Numbered from the stretch's first letter, positions 44,581 through 53,180 are shown. The stretch: DNA of 64,000 nt from Ligilactobacillus salivarius DSM 20555 = ATCC 11741 (GCF_001435955.1 NZ_AYYT01000007.1:1-64000); one strand, 5' to 3'. Numbers and translations are program-made. The notes: generated by a model from the letters alone, not told the origin.

Positions 44581-44932
44581 AATCCAATTATAAACGCAAT
44601 AAAACAACCCTTAGCTTCTTCATTTAACTTTAATATCACTTGGAATCTGATGTTCCCTGTCTTCAATGAAGCTAAGAGTTGTTAATCTTATAATAAGGAG
44701 TTCTACTCAATTGTTCCCACACCTTTAAAAATATTTTCTATCTGTTGGTTCATAACCTAACAAGATCTCCTAATTAATCCAATTAGTAACGCAATTCAAA
44801 ATCAAGATTTTCTGACATATTAAAATGTCTAAACTCAAGTTGTTGGTTCTATCACCCTCTAAGGACTTATTGCAACAACGACTATTCAGTTGTATGATTC
44901 GTACTAATTGTGGGAATCCTTTGACTCCTTAC
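44581..44932 (-). ncRNA. candidate leftward noncoding RNA locus: diverged tandem ~196-bp repeats
   Basis: Two diverged copies lie in tandem. On the minus strand copy 1 (44911-44776, 136 nt) and copy 2 (44714-44581, 134 nt) share ACAATT-AGTA-GAA at the left end and ATTGCGTT-TAATTGGATT at the right end; the period is about 196 bp and the middles have diverged. In copy 1 the ends can pair (CAATTAGTA/TACTAATTG); in copy 2 AACAACTCTTAGCTTC pairs with GAAGCTAAGGGTTGTT. A minus-strand promoter with a cre lies directly upstream and a bidirectional terminator downstream. No convincing ORF. RNA class unknown; transcription is inferred. Confidence 0.45.
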
Positions 44933-44938
44933 ACTTAT

Positions 44939-44967
44939 TTTATAACATATATTTCTCTTTATTGCAA
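44939..44967 (-). promoter_or_regulatory. minus-strand promoter before the tandem repeats
   Basis: On the minus strand TTGCAA (complement 44962-44967), 17-nt spacer, TATAAA (complement 44939-44944) preceded by TG-T (extended -10). Confidence 0.55.
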
Positions 44968-44976
44968 GCGTTTTCC
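44962..44976. promoter_or_regulatory. cre (CcpA) site in the pot-trp intergenic region
   Basis: TTGCAAGCGTTTTCC matches WTGNAANCGNWNNCW except for the last base. It covers the -35 of the leftward promoter and lies 38 bp upstream of the -35 of the rightward trp-type promoter. Confidence 0.65.
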
Positions 44977-45013
44977 TTGGTTAAATAAAATTAACTTATT
45001 TTTAAGAAATATA

Positions 45014-45043
45014 TTGACAATAATATAAAGCCTTTTGTATAAT
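45014..45043 (+). promoter_or_regulatory. promoter of the trpXYZ-type operon
   Basis: Consensus TTGACA (45014-45019), 18-nt spacer, consensus TATAAT (45038-45043). Confidence 0.85.
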
Positions 45044-45077
45044 CGATTACAACAAATGACGGAAAGGAAGAAGTATT

Positions 45078-45131
45078 ATGAATAACTCTAAGATTAATGA
45101 ATTGAATATTCGTTGGCAAAGCCAGTATTAG
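45078..45131 (+). CDS. 17-codon leader peptide with Trp and Tyr
   Basis: ATG 45078 follows a strong GGAAAGGAAG ribosome site and encodes MNNSKINELNIRWQSQY, then TAG. The single Trp codon is five codons and the Tyr codon one codon before the stop. It lies between a consensus promoter and two terminators that precede a trpXYZ-type transporter, so it looks like a regulatory leader peptide that senses aromatic amino acids through ribosome position. The codons AGC CAG can pair with CTGGCT at 45182-45187. No mutually exclusive antiterminator is obvious to me. Confidence 0.6.
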   Translation: MNNSKINELNIRWQSQY

Positions 45132-45187
45132 GGTTGTTTCTGTGAGTGCAGATACGACCTTGTCAGATTGTCGTATCTGTGCTGGCT
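45120..45187 (+). promoter_or_regulatory. leader RNA hairpin overlapping the leader peptide stop
   Basis: Outer stem AGCCAG (45120-45125)/CTGGCT (45182-45187) and inner stem GCAGATACGAC (45148-45158)/GTCGTATCTGTGC (45170-45182). The 5' arm lies in the last codons of the leader ORF, so a ribosome there would prevent the outer stem. Confidence 0.6.
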
Positions 45188-45209
45188 ATATATTATATTT
45201 CTTCAATTG

Positions 45210-45249
45210 CCCGCACGGATTAAGTACTTCGTGCGGGTTTTGTTTTTTT
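45210..45249 (+). terminator. leader terminator 1 of the trpXYZ-type operon
   Basis: CCCGCACG/CGTGCGGG stem, 12-nt loop, followed by TTTTGTTTTTTT. Unusually GC-rich for this genome and therefore strong. Confidence 0.88.
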
Positions 45250-45285
45250 AGGCATCTCCTGCAAAATGTGGGAGGTGCCTTTTTT
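45250..45285 (+). terminator. leader terminator 2 of the trpXYZ-type operon
   Basis: AGGCATCTCC/GGAGGTGCCT stem followed by TTTTTTG, immediately after terminator 1 and 60 nt before trpX. Confidence 0.87.
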
Positions 45286-45347
45286 GTTGGTACGACAATT
45301 TGAACAAATAATTGAAGATAAATTTCAAAGAAAGGATTTTAAGAAAA

Positions 45348-46340
45348 ATGAAAAGATTAATAGCAACAATTATTGCATTAGCAGTATTTTTAGGAGTAGC
45401 TTTTAACGTAGAAAAAAAGCAAGAAGAAAGCAAAAATAAAATGCCTACAGTCGCTATTTTACAAACATTAAGTCATCCAGCTTTAGATCAAATCCATCAA
45501 GGAATAGTGGATGGATTGAAAGAAGAAGGTTTTGTAAATGGTAAGACTATGAAGATTGATTACCAAAATGCTCAAGGTGATCAAAGTAACTTAAAGACAA
45601 TGAGTGATAGATTTGTACAGGAAAAAGCATCAGTACTTATTGGAATTGCTACACCTGCAGTTCAATCACTGGCAAATGAAAACAGTAAGATTCCTATTAC
45701 AATGGGAGCTGTAAGTGATCCAGTTGGAACTGGTTTGGTAAAAACTTTAGAAAAGCCAGGTGGTACAGTTTCTGGGGTAATGCACAAAGAACCTGTCGCT
45801 GCTCAAGTGAAGTTGATTAGAGAATTCATGCCAGACTTGAAAAACATTGGAGTAATTTACACATCCAGCGATGATTCATCAACTGCCGAATATAAGGAAT
45901 TTAAGAAGTTAGCTGAAAAAGCAGGAATTACAGTTAAAACTTATACAATAACTTCTACTAATGATATTGATCAAGTATCTGCAACTATGGCAAGTGAAGT
46001 ACAAGCTGTTTATGTACCTTCTGATAACACCGTTGCTTCTGGCTTCTCTACTTTAGTAAAGAATACTAATGCGAAGAATATTCCAATTTTCCCAGGTGTT
46101 GACTCAATGATTAAAGGTGGCGGTGTAGCAACTGTTAGTGTTAGTCAATATGAATTAGGAAAATTAACAGGTAAGATGGCAGCTCAGGAACTTAGAGGTA
46201 AGAATCCAGCAACAATGCCAGTCGAAACAGTGAAAAAAGGTTCTACAGTTATTAATCAAAAACAAGCAGATAAGCTTGGTTTGAAAGTACCAGCAAGTGC
46301 TATAAAGCAAGCAAATGAGAAAGGGGAAATTATAAAATGA
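45348..46340 (+). CDS. trpX: TrpX-like ABC transporter substrate-binding protein
   Basis: ABC_sub_bind family (COG2984) protein of 330 residues, binding part of a probable tryptophan/tyrosine importer. It starts with a signal-anchor helix (about 2-18) without a lipobox Cys and continues PTVAILQTLSHPALDQIHQG, then GIATPAVQSLA, ITMGAVSDPVGTGLV and VYVPSDNTVASG, all characteristic. ATG 45348 is chosen because homologues begin at this point and AAAGGA lies upstream; the frame is open 12 codons earlier from a TTG. It overlaps trpY by 4 nt (ATGA). The amino-acid specificity is inferred from T-box-controlled homologues and from the Trp/Tyr leader peptide here. Confidence 0.85.
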   Translation: MKRLIATIIALAVFLGVAFNVEKKQEESKNKMPTVAILQTLSHPALDQIHQGIVDGLKEEGFVNGKTMKIDYQNAQGDQSNLKTMSDRFVQEKASVLIGIATPAVQSLANENSKIPITMGAVSDPVGTGLVKTLEKPGGTVSGVMHKEPVAAQVKLIREFMPDLKNIGVIYTSSDDSSTAEYKEFKKLAEKAGITVKTYTITSTNDIDQVSATMASEVQAVYVPSDNTVASGFSTLVKNTNAKNIPIFPGVDSMIKGGGVATVSVSQYELGKLTGKMAAQELRGKNPATMPVETVKKGSTVINQKQADKLGLKVPASAIKQANEKGEIIK

Positions 46341-47233
46341 GTTTAGTAACATCAGCAATAGGTCAAGGCTTATTATGGGGAATATTAGCGTTAGGTTTAT
46401 TCTTAACATTTAGAATTTTAAATTTCCCTGATATGACAGTTGAAGGGACATTCCCATTTGGTGCAGCTGTATGTGTATCAGCTTTGGTTCATGGAGTTAA
46501 TCCAATTGTCGCAACTGCATTATCTTTTGGCGCAGGATTATTAACAGGATTAATGACAGGTTTACTTTATACAAAAGGTAGAATTCCTATTTTACTAGCA
46601 GGTATTTTAGTAATGACAGGTATTTACTCTATTAACTTACGCATACTTGGAAGAGCCAATGTTGGTTTGATGCATCAAAAGACATTATTCTCACCAGAAT
46701 TTTTAAAGAATTTACCAGACGGTTTTGACAGTGTCTGTGTGGGAATTATTTTTACAATAGTTATCGTAATTTTATTGGCAGTTTTTCTAAATACTGATAT
46801 TGGACAAGCATTTATCGCTACTGGTGATAATGAAAAAATGGCACGTTCATTAGGAATCCATACTGACAATACAAAAATATTGGGGCTCATGATTTCTAAC
46901 GGTTTAATTGGTTTAGCAGGTGGATTGATTTCACAAAATAACGGTTATGCTGACGTAAACATGGGTGTGGGAACAATCGTTATTGGTTTAGCTGCTATTA
47001 TTATTGGTGAAGTAGCATATGGAGAATTGAGTTTGACTGCACGTTTGGTGGCCGTAGTAGTCGGAAGTATTTTATATCGTTTCGTGCTATTAATTGTCTT
47101 GAAACTAGGCTTCAGCACTAATGACTACAAATTACTTTCAGCAATAATTTTGGCATTCTGCTTAATGCTACCACTATTACAAAAGAAATTTCACGTTAAT
47201 AAAGTTTTGAAGAAAGGGGTTGAACGTCCATGA
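46337..47233 (+). CDS. trpY: TrpY-like ABC transporter permease
   Basis: Permease of the COG4120/BPD_transp_2 type, 298 residues, eight to nine hydrophobic segments. Contains GILALGLFLTFRILNFPDMTVEG at the N-terminus and IGEVAYGELSLTARLVAVVVGSILYR near residue 227, typical of this importer group. ATGA overlap with both neighbours shows one translationally coupled unit. Confidence 0.87.
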   Translation: MSLVTSAIGQGLLWGILALGLFLTFRILNFPDMTVEGTFPFGAAVCVSALVHGVNPIVATALSFGAGLLTGLMTGLLYTKGRIPILLAGILVMTGIYSINLRILGRANVGLMHQKTLFSPEFLKNLPDGFDSVCVGIIFTIVIVILLAVFLNTDIGQAFIATGDNEKMARSLGIHTDNTKILGLMISNGLIGLAGGLISQNNGYADVNMGVGTIVIGLAAIIIGEVAYGELSLTARLVAVVVGSILYRFVLLIVLKLGFSTNDYKLLSAIILAFCLMLPLLQKKFHVNKVLKKGVERP

Positions 47234-47994
47234 GCCAAGTAGCGCTAGAATTAAAGAACATTAATACTACTGTGAATATTGGAACACCTGAAGAAAAAAG
47301 AATTTTAAAGGATTTGAACTTAACTTTAGAGAAAGGTGATTTCGTAACATTACTAGGAACAAATGGTGCTGGTAAGTCAACTTTATTGAATGTAATCAAT
47401 GGATCATTGAATACTACTTCTGGTCAAGTAGTTCTAAATAATCATGATTTGACCAAGTTATCAGAAGTTAAACGCGCTAAATATATCGCTCAGGTATTTC
47501 AAGATCCTAAGATGGGAACAGCTCCAAGAATGACGGTTGCTGAAAATTTATTATTAGCTACTAAACGTGGCCAAAAAAGAGGTCTAAGGCTCAGAGGGTT
47601 GAAGAAACATTTAGCAGAGTTCAAGGAAGAAACGGCACAACTACCCAATGGTTTGTCAGATAGACTGAATACTTTTGCTGGTAGCCTTTCTGGTGGTCAA
47701 AGACAGACGTTAAGCTTCTTAATGGCAACAATTCAAAAGCCAGAATTGTTATTATTGGATGAACATACTGCAGCTTTAGATCCTAATACGAGTCACCAAT
47801 TGTTAGAATTAACAAATGAAGTTGTAGAAAAAGAAAATTTAACATGTATCATGATTACTCACCAAATGAAAGATGCACTAAAGTATGGTAATAGAACTGT
47901 GATTTTAAATGATGGTAAGGTTGTGCTAGATGCTAAGGGTGCAGAAAGAGAAAAGTTAACTGAAGAAGATGTATTAAAATATTTCGCAAACTAA
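47230..47994 (+). CDS. trpZ: TrpZ-like ABC transporter ATP-binding protein
   Basis: ATPase of the COG1101 group, 254 residues. Walker A LLGTNGAGKSTLLN (about 41-54), Q-loop IAQVFQDPKMGTAPRMT, signature SLSGGQRQTLSFLMA and Walker B LLLLDEHTAALDP. The Q-loop extension KMGTAP and the H in DEHTAALD are typical of this clade. Last gene, followed by a strong terminator. Confidence 0.88.
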   Translation: MSQVALELKNINTTVNIGTPEEKRILKDLNLTLEKGDFVTLLGTNGAGKSTLLNVINGSLNTTSGQVVLNNHDLTKLSEVKRAKYIAQVFQDPKMGTAPRMTVAENLLLATKRGQKRGLRLRGLKKHLAEFKEETAQLPNGLSDRLNTFAGSLSGGQRQTLSFLMATIQKPELLLLDEHTAALDPNTSHQLLELTNEVVEKENLTCIMITHQMKDALKYGNRTVILNDGKVVLDAKGAEREKLTEEDVLKYFAN

Positions 47995-47996
47995 GC

Positions 47997-48030
47997 AAAA
48001 AGCTACTGGTTTTTGGACCGGTAGCTTTTT
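47997..48030. terminator. bidirectional terminator between trpZ and the L,D-transpeptidase gene
   Basis: AAAAAGCTACTGGT/ACCGGTAGCTTTTT stem (one G-U) with TTTTGG loop. Confidence 0.9.
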
Positions 48031-48031
48031 A

Positions 48032-48661
48032 TTATTCAACAACAACTTTTGTTCCTGTTTTAATATTTTCATAAAACCATTTAGCATCTGCGACAGATAA
48101 ACGTACACAACCATGAGAATTACTTGATTTTCCCAATTGTTCAGCTTCGGAAACGACATAATTACCGTTAGCATCAACTGGAACTGTATGGAAAAGATAA
48201 ATTCCGTGATCTTTAAAAGATACCCAGTAGTTTGCACCTTCACCAGACTGAGCATTGTAGAAATGATCGCCACGCTCAGCTTGAATTTCGAAAGTTCCCT
48301 TAGGTGTTTCTTGACCCTTGGAGCCAGTAGAACATAACATAGTATATAAAACTTTATTACCATTCATAAGGTAGACGCGATGCTTGCTAGTTGAAACTTT
48401 AATCCACATATCAGGATAGGCATTAACATCTGGATATGGCTTTTTTTCAGATGGACTTTGCCAATCTACTTTAGAAGCTTGGTGAGTAACAACAGTTTCA
48501 ACACTGGAACTGCTCGAATTAACATTTTGACTAGCTGTATTTTTAGCATAATTAAAAAGTAACTTGTAACCACCAACGGCAATTACGACAAGTATCAGTA
48601 GAAATTTGAAAAAATTCTGTTGATGTTTTCTTTTGCTAAATTTTTCAGATCTAGAAGGCAA
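48032..48661 (-). CDS. L,D-transpeptidase (YkuD family)
   Basis: Membrane-anchored peptidoglycan cross-linking enzyme or a related YkuD catalyst. A basic N-terminus and one helix (about 18-36) are followed by a Ser/Thr-rich linker, and the YkuD domain runs from about 90 to the end: DMWIKVSTSKHRVYLMNGNK, GSKGQETPKGTF and the active site SNSHGCVRLSVADAKW with His and Cys. Choosing TTG 48661 places AAAGGGG 8 nt upstream; GTG 48670 nearly overlaps that site. Alone on the minus strand, convergent with trpZ. No beta-lactamase-like or other wall genes are adjacent. Confidence 0.88.
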   Translation of the reverse strand: MPSRSEKFSKRKHQQNFFKFLLILVVIAVGGYKLLFNYAKNTASQNVNSSSSSVETVVTHQASKVDWQSPSEKKPYPDVNAYPDMWIKVSTSKHRVYLMNGNKVLYTMLCSTGSKGQETPKGTFEIQAERGDHFYNAQSGEGANYWVSFKDHGIYLFHTVPVDANGNYVVSEAEQLGKSSNSHGCVRLSVADAKWFYENIKTGTKVVVE

Positions 48662-48762
48662 AACTAGCACCCCTTTCTCTCTATACTAATTTAACGTATA
48701 GCAGATTAATAGTCAAAAATAAGCAGATAAAGTTGACAAAACTTAATAATTTGGTGAAAGTA

Positions 48763-48840
48763 TTGTACTTTTAGAAAATACATGTTATACTATAGTTTCT
48801 ATATTATACGGTTTAGCTAGGAGAAGGTCCTAGCTTTTTT
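48763..48840 (+). ncRNA. very short promoter-terminator unit antisense to the greA end
   Basis: TTGTAC (48763-48768), 17-nt spacer, extended -10 TG-T-TATACT (48783-48791), then AGCTAGGA/TCCTAGCT (48815-48822/48828-48835) and TTTTTT. Predicted RNA is only about 42 nt (48798-48840), with no room for a gene. The hairpin lacks a T-run on the minus strand, so it is not an obvious greA terminator. Confidence 0.4.
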
Positions 48841-49313
48841 CATATAGAAATTGAAATGATTTTAACAGTGTAAGAACCAGCTGGAGCAACAATAGTAGCT
48901 GTGTGACCAACCTTTTTATGCATAATGGCTTTGCCAATAGGGGAAACGAAAGAAATCTTGTTATCATCTACGTTGACTTCTTGCTTTCCAACGATTTGAT
49001 ATGTTTCTAGGTCGTTTTCATCATCATCAAATTGGATAGTTACAGTAGTTCCAATATCTACGCTATCAGCATTTTTAGGAGTTATAATTTCTGCATATTG
49101 AAGTTGCTTATTTAAATAGCGTAATCTACTTTCTAAATGACGTAGATCACGTTTAGCAGCACTATATTCAGCATTTTCTGATAAATCGCCTAGAGCTCTG
49201 GCTTCTTGAAGTTGTTTTATTTTGGCAGGGCGATCAAGTTTTAACTGTTCAATTTCATCTTCAATTTGTTTATAACCATTTGGTGTCATCTTTTGGAAAT
49301 ATATTTTGGGCAT
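48840..49313 (-). CDS. greA: transcription elongation factor GreA
   Basis: Rescues backtracked RNA polymerase by stimulating transcript cleavage. The 157 residues have the N-terminal coiled-coil (about 8-78: YKQIEDEIEQLKLDRPAKIKQLQEAR) with the acidic tip LGDLSENAEYSAAKRD and a C-terminal FKBP-like domain (about 85-157: DIGTTVTIQFDDDENDLETYQIVG, ISFVSPIGKAIMHKKVG). GAGGTG ribosome site 7 nt before the ATG. A minus-strand TTGGAA-17-TATAAT promoter lies at 49344-49372. In lactobacilli a second, more canonical GreA may exist elsewhere; this one has a shorter, divergent C-terminus. Confidence 0.9.
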   Translation of the reverse strand: MPKIYFQKMTPNGYKQIEDEIEQLKLDRPAKIKQLQEARALGDLSENAEYSAAKRDLRHLESRLRYLNKQLQYAEIITPKNADSVDIGTTVTIQFDDDENDLETYQIVGKQEVNVDDNKISFVSPIGKAIMHKKVGHTATIVAPAGSYTVKIISISI

Positions 49314-49343
49314 GTTATCACCTCTCTGTAATTTATAGGGATA

Positions 49344-49372
49344 ATTATAATAAGAAAAATTTTAAATTCCAA
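49344..49372 (-). promoter_or_regulatory. greA promoter
   Basis: Minus strand TTGGAA (complement 49367-49372), 17-nt spacer, TATAAT (complement 49344-49349). Confidence 0.7.
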
Positions 49373-49382
49373 TAGGAAATAA

Positions 49383-49411
49383 TTGACACTAGGAAGTAGT
49401 CACTGTATAGT
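49383..49411 (+). promoter_or_regulatory. promoter of the 35-codon micro-ORF
   Basis: TTGACA (49383-49388), 17-nt spacer, TATAGT (49406-49411); divergent from the greA promoter with 10 bp between the -35 boxes. Confidence 0.75.
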
Positions 49412-49441
49412 ATTTACTTATAAAATGTTAGTAAGAGAGAA

Positions 49442-49549
49442 GTGAGTGAAATAATTACTGCAGATATTTTAGGGCTAACAGCTTTAATTGGTATTTTATT
49501 GTTAGTTCAAAGTAGTTTAACAAAGCGTGAAAAGCGTAGATATAAATAA
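49442..49549 (+). CDS. 35-residue single-helix membrane micro-protein
   Basis: A GTG-started frame encodes MSEIITADILGLTALIGILL, then LVQSSLTKREKRRYK. It has an acidic N-terminus, one 16-18-residue membrane helix and a strongly basic tail, a typical single-span microprotein topology. It starts about 25 nt downstream of a consensus promoter (TTGACA-17-TATAGT), and a terminator lies at 49652-49712, before mnmE. The ribosome site (AAGAGAGAA) is only fair. I do not recognise a family. Coding status is inferred from promoter, topology and stop placement. Confidence 0.5.
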   Translation: MSEIITADILGLTALIGILLLVQSSLTKREKRRYK

Positions 49550-49651
49550 ATTTTCTACTATGTTTATCGTAAAATAGTCAATATTGACATTTTTTATACA
49601 AGAATATATATTATAAGTAATCATTCTTATCTGAACTTAGATGAAGTAGTC

Positions 49652-49712
49652 AAAGTGCTTTGTCCGCGTTCCTTATTTTAGTTTATAGGGGCGTGGTGTA
49701 GGCACTTTTTTA
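49652..49712 (+). terminator. terminator or attenuator upstream of mnmE
   Basis: AAAGTGC (49652-49658)/GCACTTT (49702-49708) with inner CCGCGTTCC/GGGGCGTGG (several G-U pairs), followed by TTTTTT. It ends 44 nt before mnmE. No clear separate mnmE promoter is seen after it, so it may be an attenuator in the mnmE leader. A palindrome GTCAATATTGAC lies further upstream (about 49578-49589). Confidence 0.75.
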
Positions 49713-49755
49713 TTTGTTTAAATTTATATACGGAAAGAAGTAAGGAGGTAAAACG

Positions 49756-51150
49756 ATGGCTACGATGGTACCAACAGAATTCGATACAATTGCTGCAATT
49801 TCAACTCCACCTGGAGAAGGAGCGATCTCGATTGTTCGTTTAAGTGGGGAAGATGCTGTTAAGATTGCAAATAAGGTGTTTAAAGGAAAAAATTTAGAAA
49901 AAGTTCCAACACATACCATTAATTACGGACATATTGTTAATCCTAAAACTAATGAAGAACTTGATGAAGTAATGGTGTCAGTAATGTTAGCACCTAGAAC
50001 ATTTACTCGTGAAGATGTTATTGAAATAAATTGTCACGGAGGAATTGTTCCAACTAACCAAATTCTACAGTTATTATTATCAAATGGAGCAAGATTAGCA
50101 GAACCTGGTGAATTCACCAAGCGTGCTTTCTTACATGGAAGAATTGACTTAACTCAAGCAGAATCTGTAATGGATTTAATTAGAGCTAAGACAGATCGTT
50201 CAATGAAAGTGGCTTTAAATCAATTAGATGGTAATTTGTCACATTTAATTAGAAACTTACGTCAAGATATTTTAGATGTTTTGGCTCAAGTTGAAGTTAA
50301 TATTGACTATCCAGAATATGACGATGTTGAAACACTAACTACTAAGATGTTACGTGAAAAAGCAATTGAAGTTAAGAAGAGTATTCAACAATTGTTAACA
50401 ACTGCTAAGCAAGGAAAAGTTCTACGTGAAGGTTTGGCAACTGCAATTGTAGGGCGACCAAATGTTGGGAAATCTAGTCTATTGAATCACTTACTTCATG
50501 AAGACAAAGCAATCGTAACAGATATTGCTGGAACAACACGTGATGTAATTGAGGAATATGTTAATGTAAGAGGCGTTCCTTTAAAATTGATCGATACAGC
50601 CGGAATCCGAGAAACTGAAGATAAGGTTGAAAGGATAGGGGTTGAACGTTCTAGAAAAGCAATCGAACAAGCTGACTTGGTTATGTTAGTTTTAAATGCT
50701 AGTGAAGAATTAACTGATGAAGATAAGGAATTAATTCAAGCTACAAGTGGTAAGAAGAGAATTGTTATCCTAAATAAAACTGATTTACCACAAAAACTTA
50801 ATATGGATGAAGTACGTGAATTAGTACCAGAAGATGAACTTATTACAACATCTGTCTTAAAGAAAACAGGAGTAGATAAGTTGGAAGAAAAGATTGCAGA
50901 ATTATTCTTCGGTGGAATAGAGAATTCACAATCTACAATTATGGTAACCAATGCTCGTCATATTGCTTTATTAAATCAAGCAGAAGATTCTTTAGATGCA
51001 GTTTTACAAGGATTAGATTCAGGAATGCCAGTTGACTTATGCCAAATTGACATGACAAATGCCTGGGATGAACTAGGCGAAATTACAGGCGATTCTTACC
51101 AAGATGAATTATTAACACAGTTGTTTAGTCAATTCTGTCTAGGAAAATAA
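49756..51150 (+). CDS. mnmE: tRNA modification GTPase MnmE (TrmE)
   Basis: With MnmG it installs cmnm5 on U34 of certain tRNAs. The N-terminal folate-binding domain (about 1-120: [21 protein letters not shown]) is followed by helical regions and the G domain: [15 protein letters not shown] (G1, about 224-238), AGTTRD (G2), IDTAGI (G3) and LNKTD (G4). The C-terminus ends FCLGK, the conserved CxGK motif whose Cys is needed for modification. Length 464 aa is typical. AAGGAGG 9 nt before the ATG. mnmG follows after 23 nt. Confidence 0.96.
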   Translation: MATMVPTEFDTIAAISTPPGEGAISIVRLSGEDAVKIANKVFKGKNLEKVPTHTINYGHIVNPKTNEELDEVMVSVMLAPRTFTREDVIEINCHGGIVPTNQILQLLLSNGARLAEPGEFTKRAFLHGRIDLTQAESVMDLIRAKTDRSMKVALNQLDGNLSHLIRNLRQDILDVLAQVEVNIDYPEYDDVETLTTKMLREKAIEVKKSIQQLLTTAKQGKVLREGLATAIVGRPNVGKSSLLNHLLHEDKAIVTDIAGTTRDVIEEYVNVRGVPLKLIDTAGIRETEDKVERIGVERSRKAIEQADLVMLVLNASEELTDEDKELIQATSGKKRIVILNKTDLPQKLNMDEVRELVPEDELITTSVLKKTGVDKLEEKIAELFFGGIENSQSTIMVTNARHIALLNQAEDSLDAVLQGLDSGMPVDLCQIDMTNAWDELGEITGDSYQDELLTQLFSQFCLGK

Positions 51151-51173
51151 GAAAAAGAACAAAGAGGGAAATC

Positions 51174-53087
51174 ATGGAATTCGGAAAAAGATATAAAGCT
51201 AAAGACTATGATGTAATTGTTGTTGGGGCAGGACATGCTGGATGTGAGGCAGCCTTAGCTTCAGCTAGAATGGGTAATGAAACTTTATTAATTACGATTA
51301 ACCTTGAAATGGTTGCATTTATGCCATGTAATCCATCTATTGGTGGACCAGCTAAAGGTATTGTAGTTAGAGAAATTGATGCCATGGGTGGCGAAATGGG
51401 ACGTAATATTGATAAGACTTACGTTCAAATGAGAATGTTGAATACAGGTAAGGGACCTGCTGTACGTGCTTTAAGAGCCCAAGCTGACAAGCGTCAATAT
51501 TCTATTGAAATGAAACATACAATTGAACAAACACCACATTTAACTTTACGTCAAGGAATTGTTGATGACTTGATTATTGAAGATGGTGAAGTTAAAGGTG
51601 TAGTAACCAATACTGGTGCTTGCTATGGTGCGAAATCAGTAGTTTTAACAACTGGTACAGCTGCTCGTGGAAAGATTATTATTGGTGAATTAATGTATTC
51701 TTCTGGTCCAAACAATACTCAACCAGCTTTAGAACTATCTAAGAACTTAGCTAAATTAGGTTTTGAATTGAAGAGATTTAAGACAGGTACTCCACCTCGT
51801 GTCGATGGAAATACTATTGATTACGACAAGACTGAAGAACAACCAGGTGACGTGGAACCTAACCACTTTAGTTATGAATCTAAGGATGAAGATTACTTAA
51901 AAGTTAAGGACCAATTATCATGTTGGTTAACATATACTAACGAATACACACATAAAATCATTCAAGATAATTTAGACAGGGCACCAATGTTTACTGGTGT
52001 TATTGAAGGGGTTGGACCTCGTTACTGCCCATCAATCGAAGACAAGATTGTACGTTTTTCTGATAAGCCACGCCACCAATTGTTCTTGGAACCTGAAGGA
52101 CGTAATACCGATGAATATTATGTTCAAGGTTTGTCAACATCTCTACCAGAAGAAGTTCAACAAGAAATGGTACGCTCTATTGATGGCTTAGAACATGCTG
52201 AAATGATGCGTCCAGGTTATGCAATTGAATATGATGTTGTTTCACCATATCAACTAAGACCAACATTGGAAACTAAGTTGATCAAGGGACTATACACAGC
52301 TGGACAAACTAACGGTACTTCTGGTTATGAAGAAGCTGCAGGTCAAGGCTTTATTGCTGGTGTAAATGCTGGTCGTCGTGCTAAAGGACTAGAAGAAATC
52401 ACTTTGAAACGTAGCGATGCTTACATCGGTGTTATGATTGATGATTTGGTAACAAAGGGAACAAATGAACCTTATCGTCTTCTAACTTCACGCGCAGAAT
52501 ATCGTTTAATTTTGCGTCATGATAATGCAGATTTACGTTTAACAGAATTAGGTCATGAAATTGGTTTGATTTCGGATGAACGCTATGCTGCTTTTGAAGA
52601 AAAGAAAGCACAAATTGAAGCTGAAAAGCAAAGACTATCAAAGATTAGAATTAAGCCAAATGCTGAAGTTAACGCCTTTGTGGAAGCTCATGGTGATCGT
52701 GAATTAAAAGATGGTGTGCTAGCAACTGAATTCTTAAGAAGACCTTATGTAACTTACCAAGATCTATTGAAATTCATCCCAGCACCTGCTGAACCATTAG
52801 ATAGACGTGTAATTGAACAAATTGAAATACAATTCAAGTACGAAGGATATATCAAGAAAGAATATGCTAAAGTTGAAAAACTAAAGCGTATGGAAGCTAA
52901 GAAGATTCCAGCAAGAATTGATTACTCTCGTATTGAAGGAATTGCTACTGAAGCTCAACAAAAATTAGCTAAGATTCAACCTGAAACATTAGCACAAGCT
53001 GGACGTATCTCAGGTGTAAATCCAGCTGACTTGTCCATTTTAGCTGTTTATATTGAACAAGGAAAGATTGCTAGAGTTGACGATTAG
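51174..53087 (+). CDS. mnmG: tRNA uridine 5-carboxymethylaminomethyl modification enzyme MnmG (GidA)
   Basis: FAD partner of MnmE. FAD-binding motif [22 protein letters not shown] (about 14-35), the conserved [22 protein letters not shown] (about 53-74) with catalytic Cys, NAD region, and the C-terminal helical MnmE-binding domain ([31 protein letters not shown]). Length 637 aa is normal. AGAGGGAAA ribosome site. Confidence 0.96.
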   Translation: MEFGKRYKAKDYDVIVVGAGHAGCEAALASARMGNETLLITINLEMVAFMPCNPSIGGPAKGIVVREIDAMGGEMGRNIDKTYVQMRMLNTGKGPAVRALRAQADKRQYSIEMKHTIEQTPHLTLRQGIVDDLIIEDGEVKGVVTNTGACYGAKSVVLTTGTAARGKIIIGELMYSSGPNNTQPALELSKNLAKLGFELKRFKTGTPPRVDGNTIDYDKTEEQPGDVEPNHFSYESKDEDYLKVKDQLSCWLTYTNEYTHKIIQDNLDRAPMFTGVIEGVGPRYCPSIEDKIVRFSDKPRHQLFLEPEGRNTDEYYVQGLSTSLPEEVQQEMVRSIDGLEHAEMMRPGYAIEYDVVSPYQLRPTLETKLIKGLYTAGQTNGTSGYEEAAGQGFIAGVNAGRRAKGLEEITLKRSDAYIGVMIDDLVTKGTNEPYRLLTSRAEYRLILRHDNADLRLTELGHEIGLISDERYAAFEEKKAQIEAEKQRLSKIRIKPNAEVNAFVEAHGDRELKDGVLATEFLRRPYVTYQDLLKFIPAPAEPLDRRVIEQIEIQFKYEGYIKKEYAKVEKLKRMEAKKIPARIDYSRIEGIATEAQQKLAKIQPETLAQAGRISGVNPADLSILAVYIEQGKIARVDD

Positions 53088-53180
53088 CATAAATTTACCT
53101 TTTCTTATACATTTTGGAAAAATATGTCGGGAAAATTCATATTTTCTTCACAATTAAAAGGTATTATATAAACATAAGCT

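Noticed and set aside
44825-45028. A 67-codon plus-strand frame in the pot-trp intergenic block
   Set aside because: No ribosome site, no recognisable domain, and it runs through both the cre and the trp-type promoter; better explained as chance in the repeat block.
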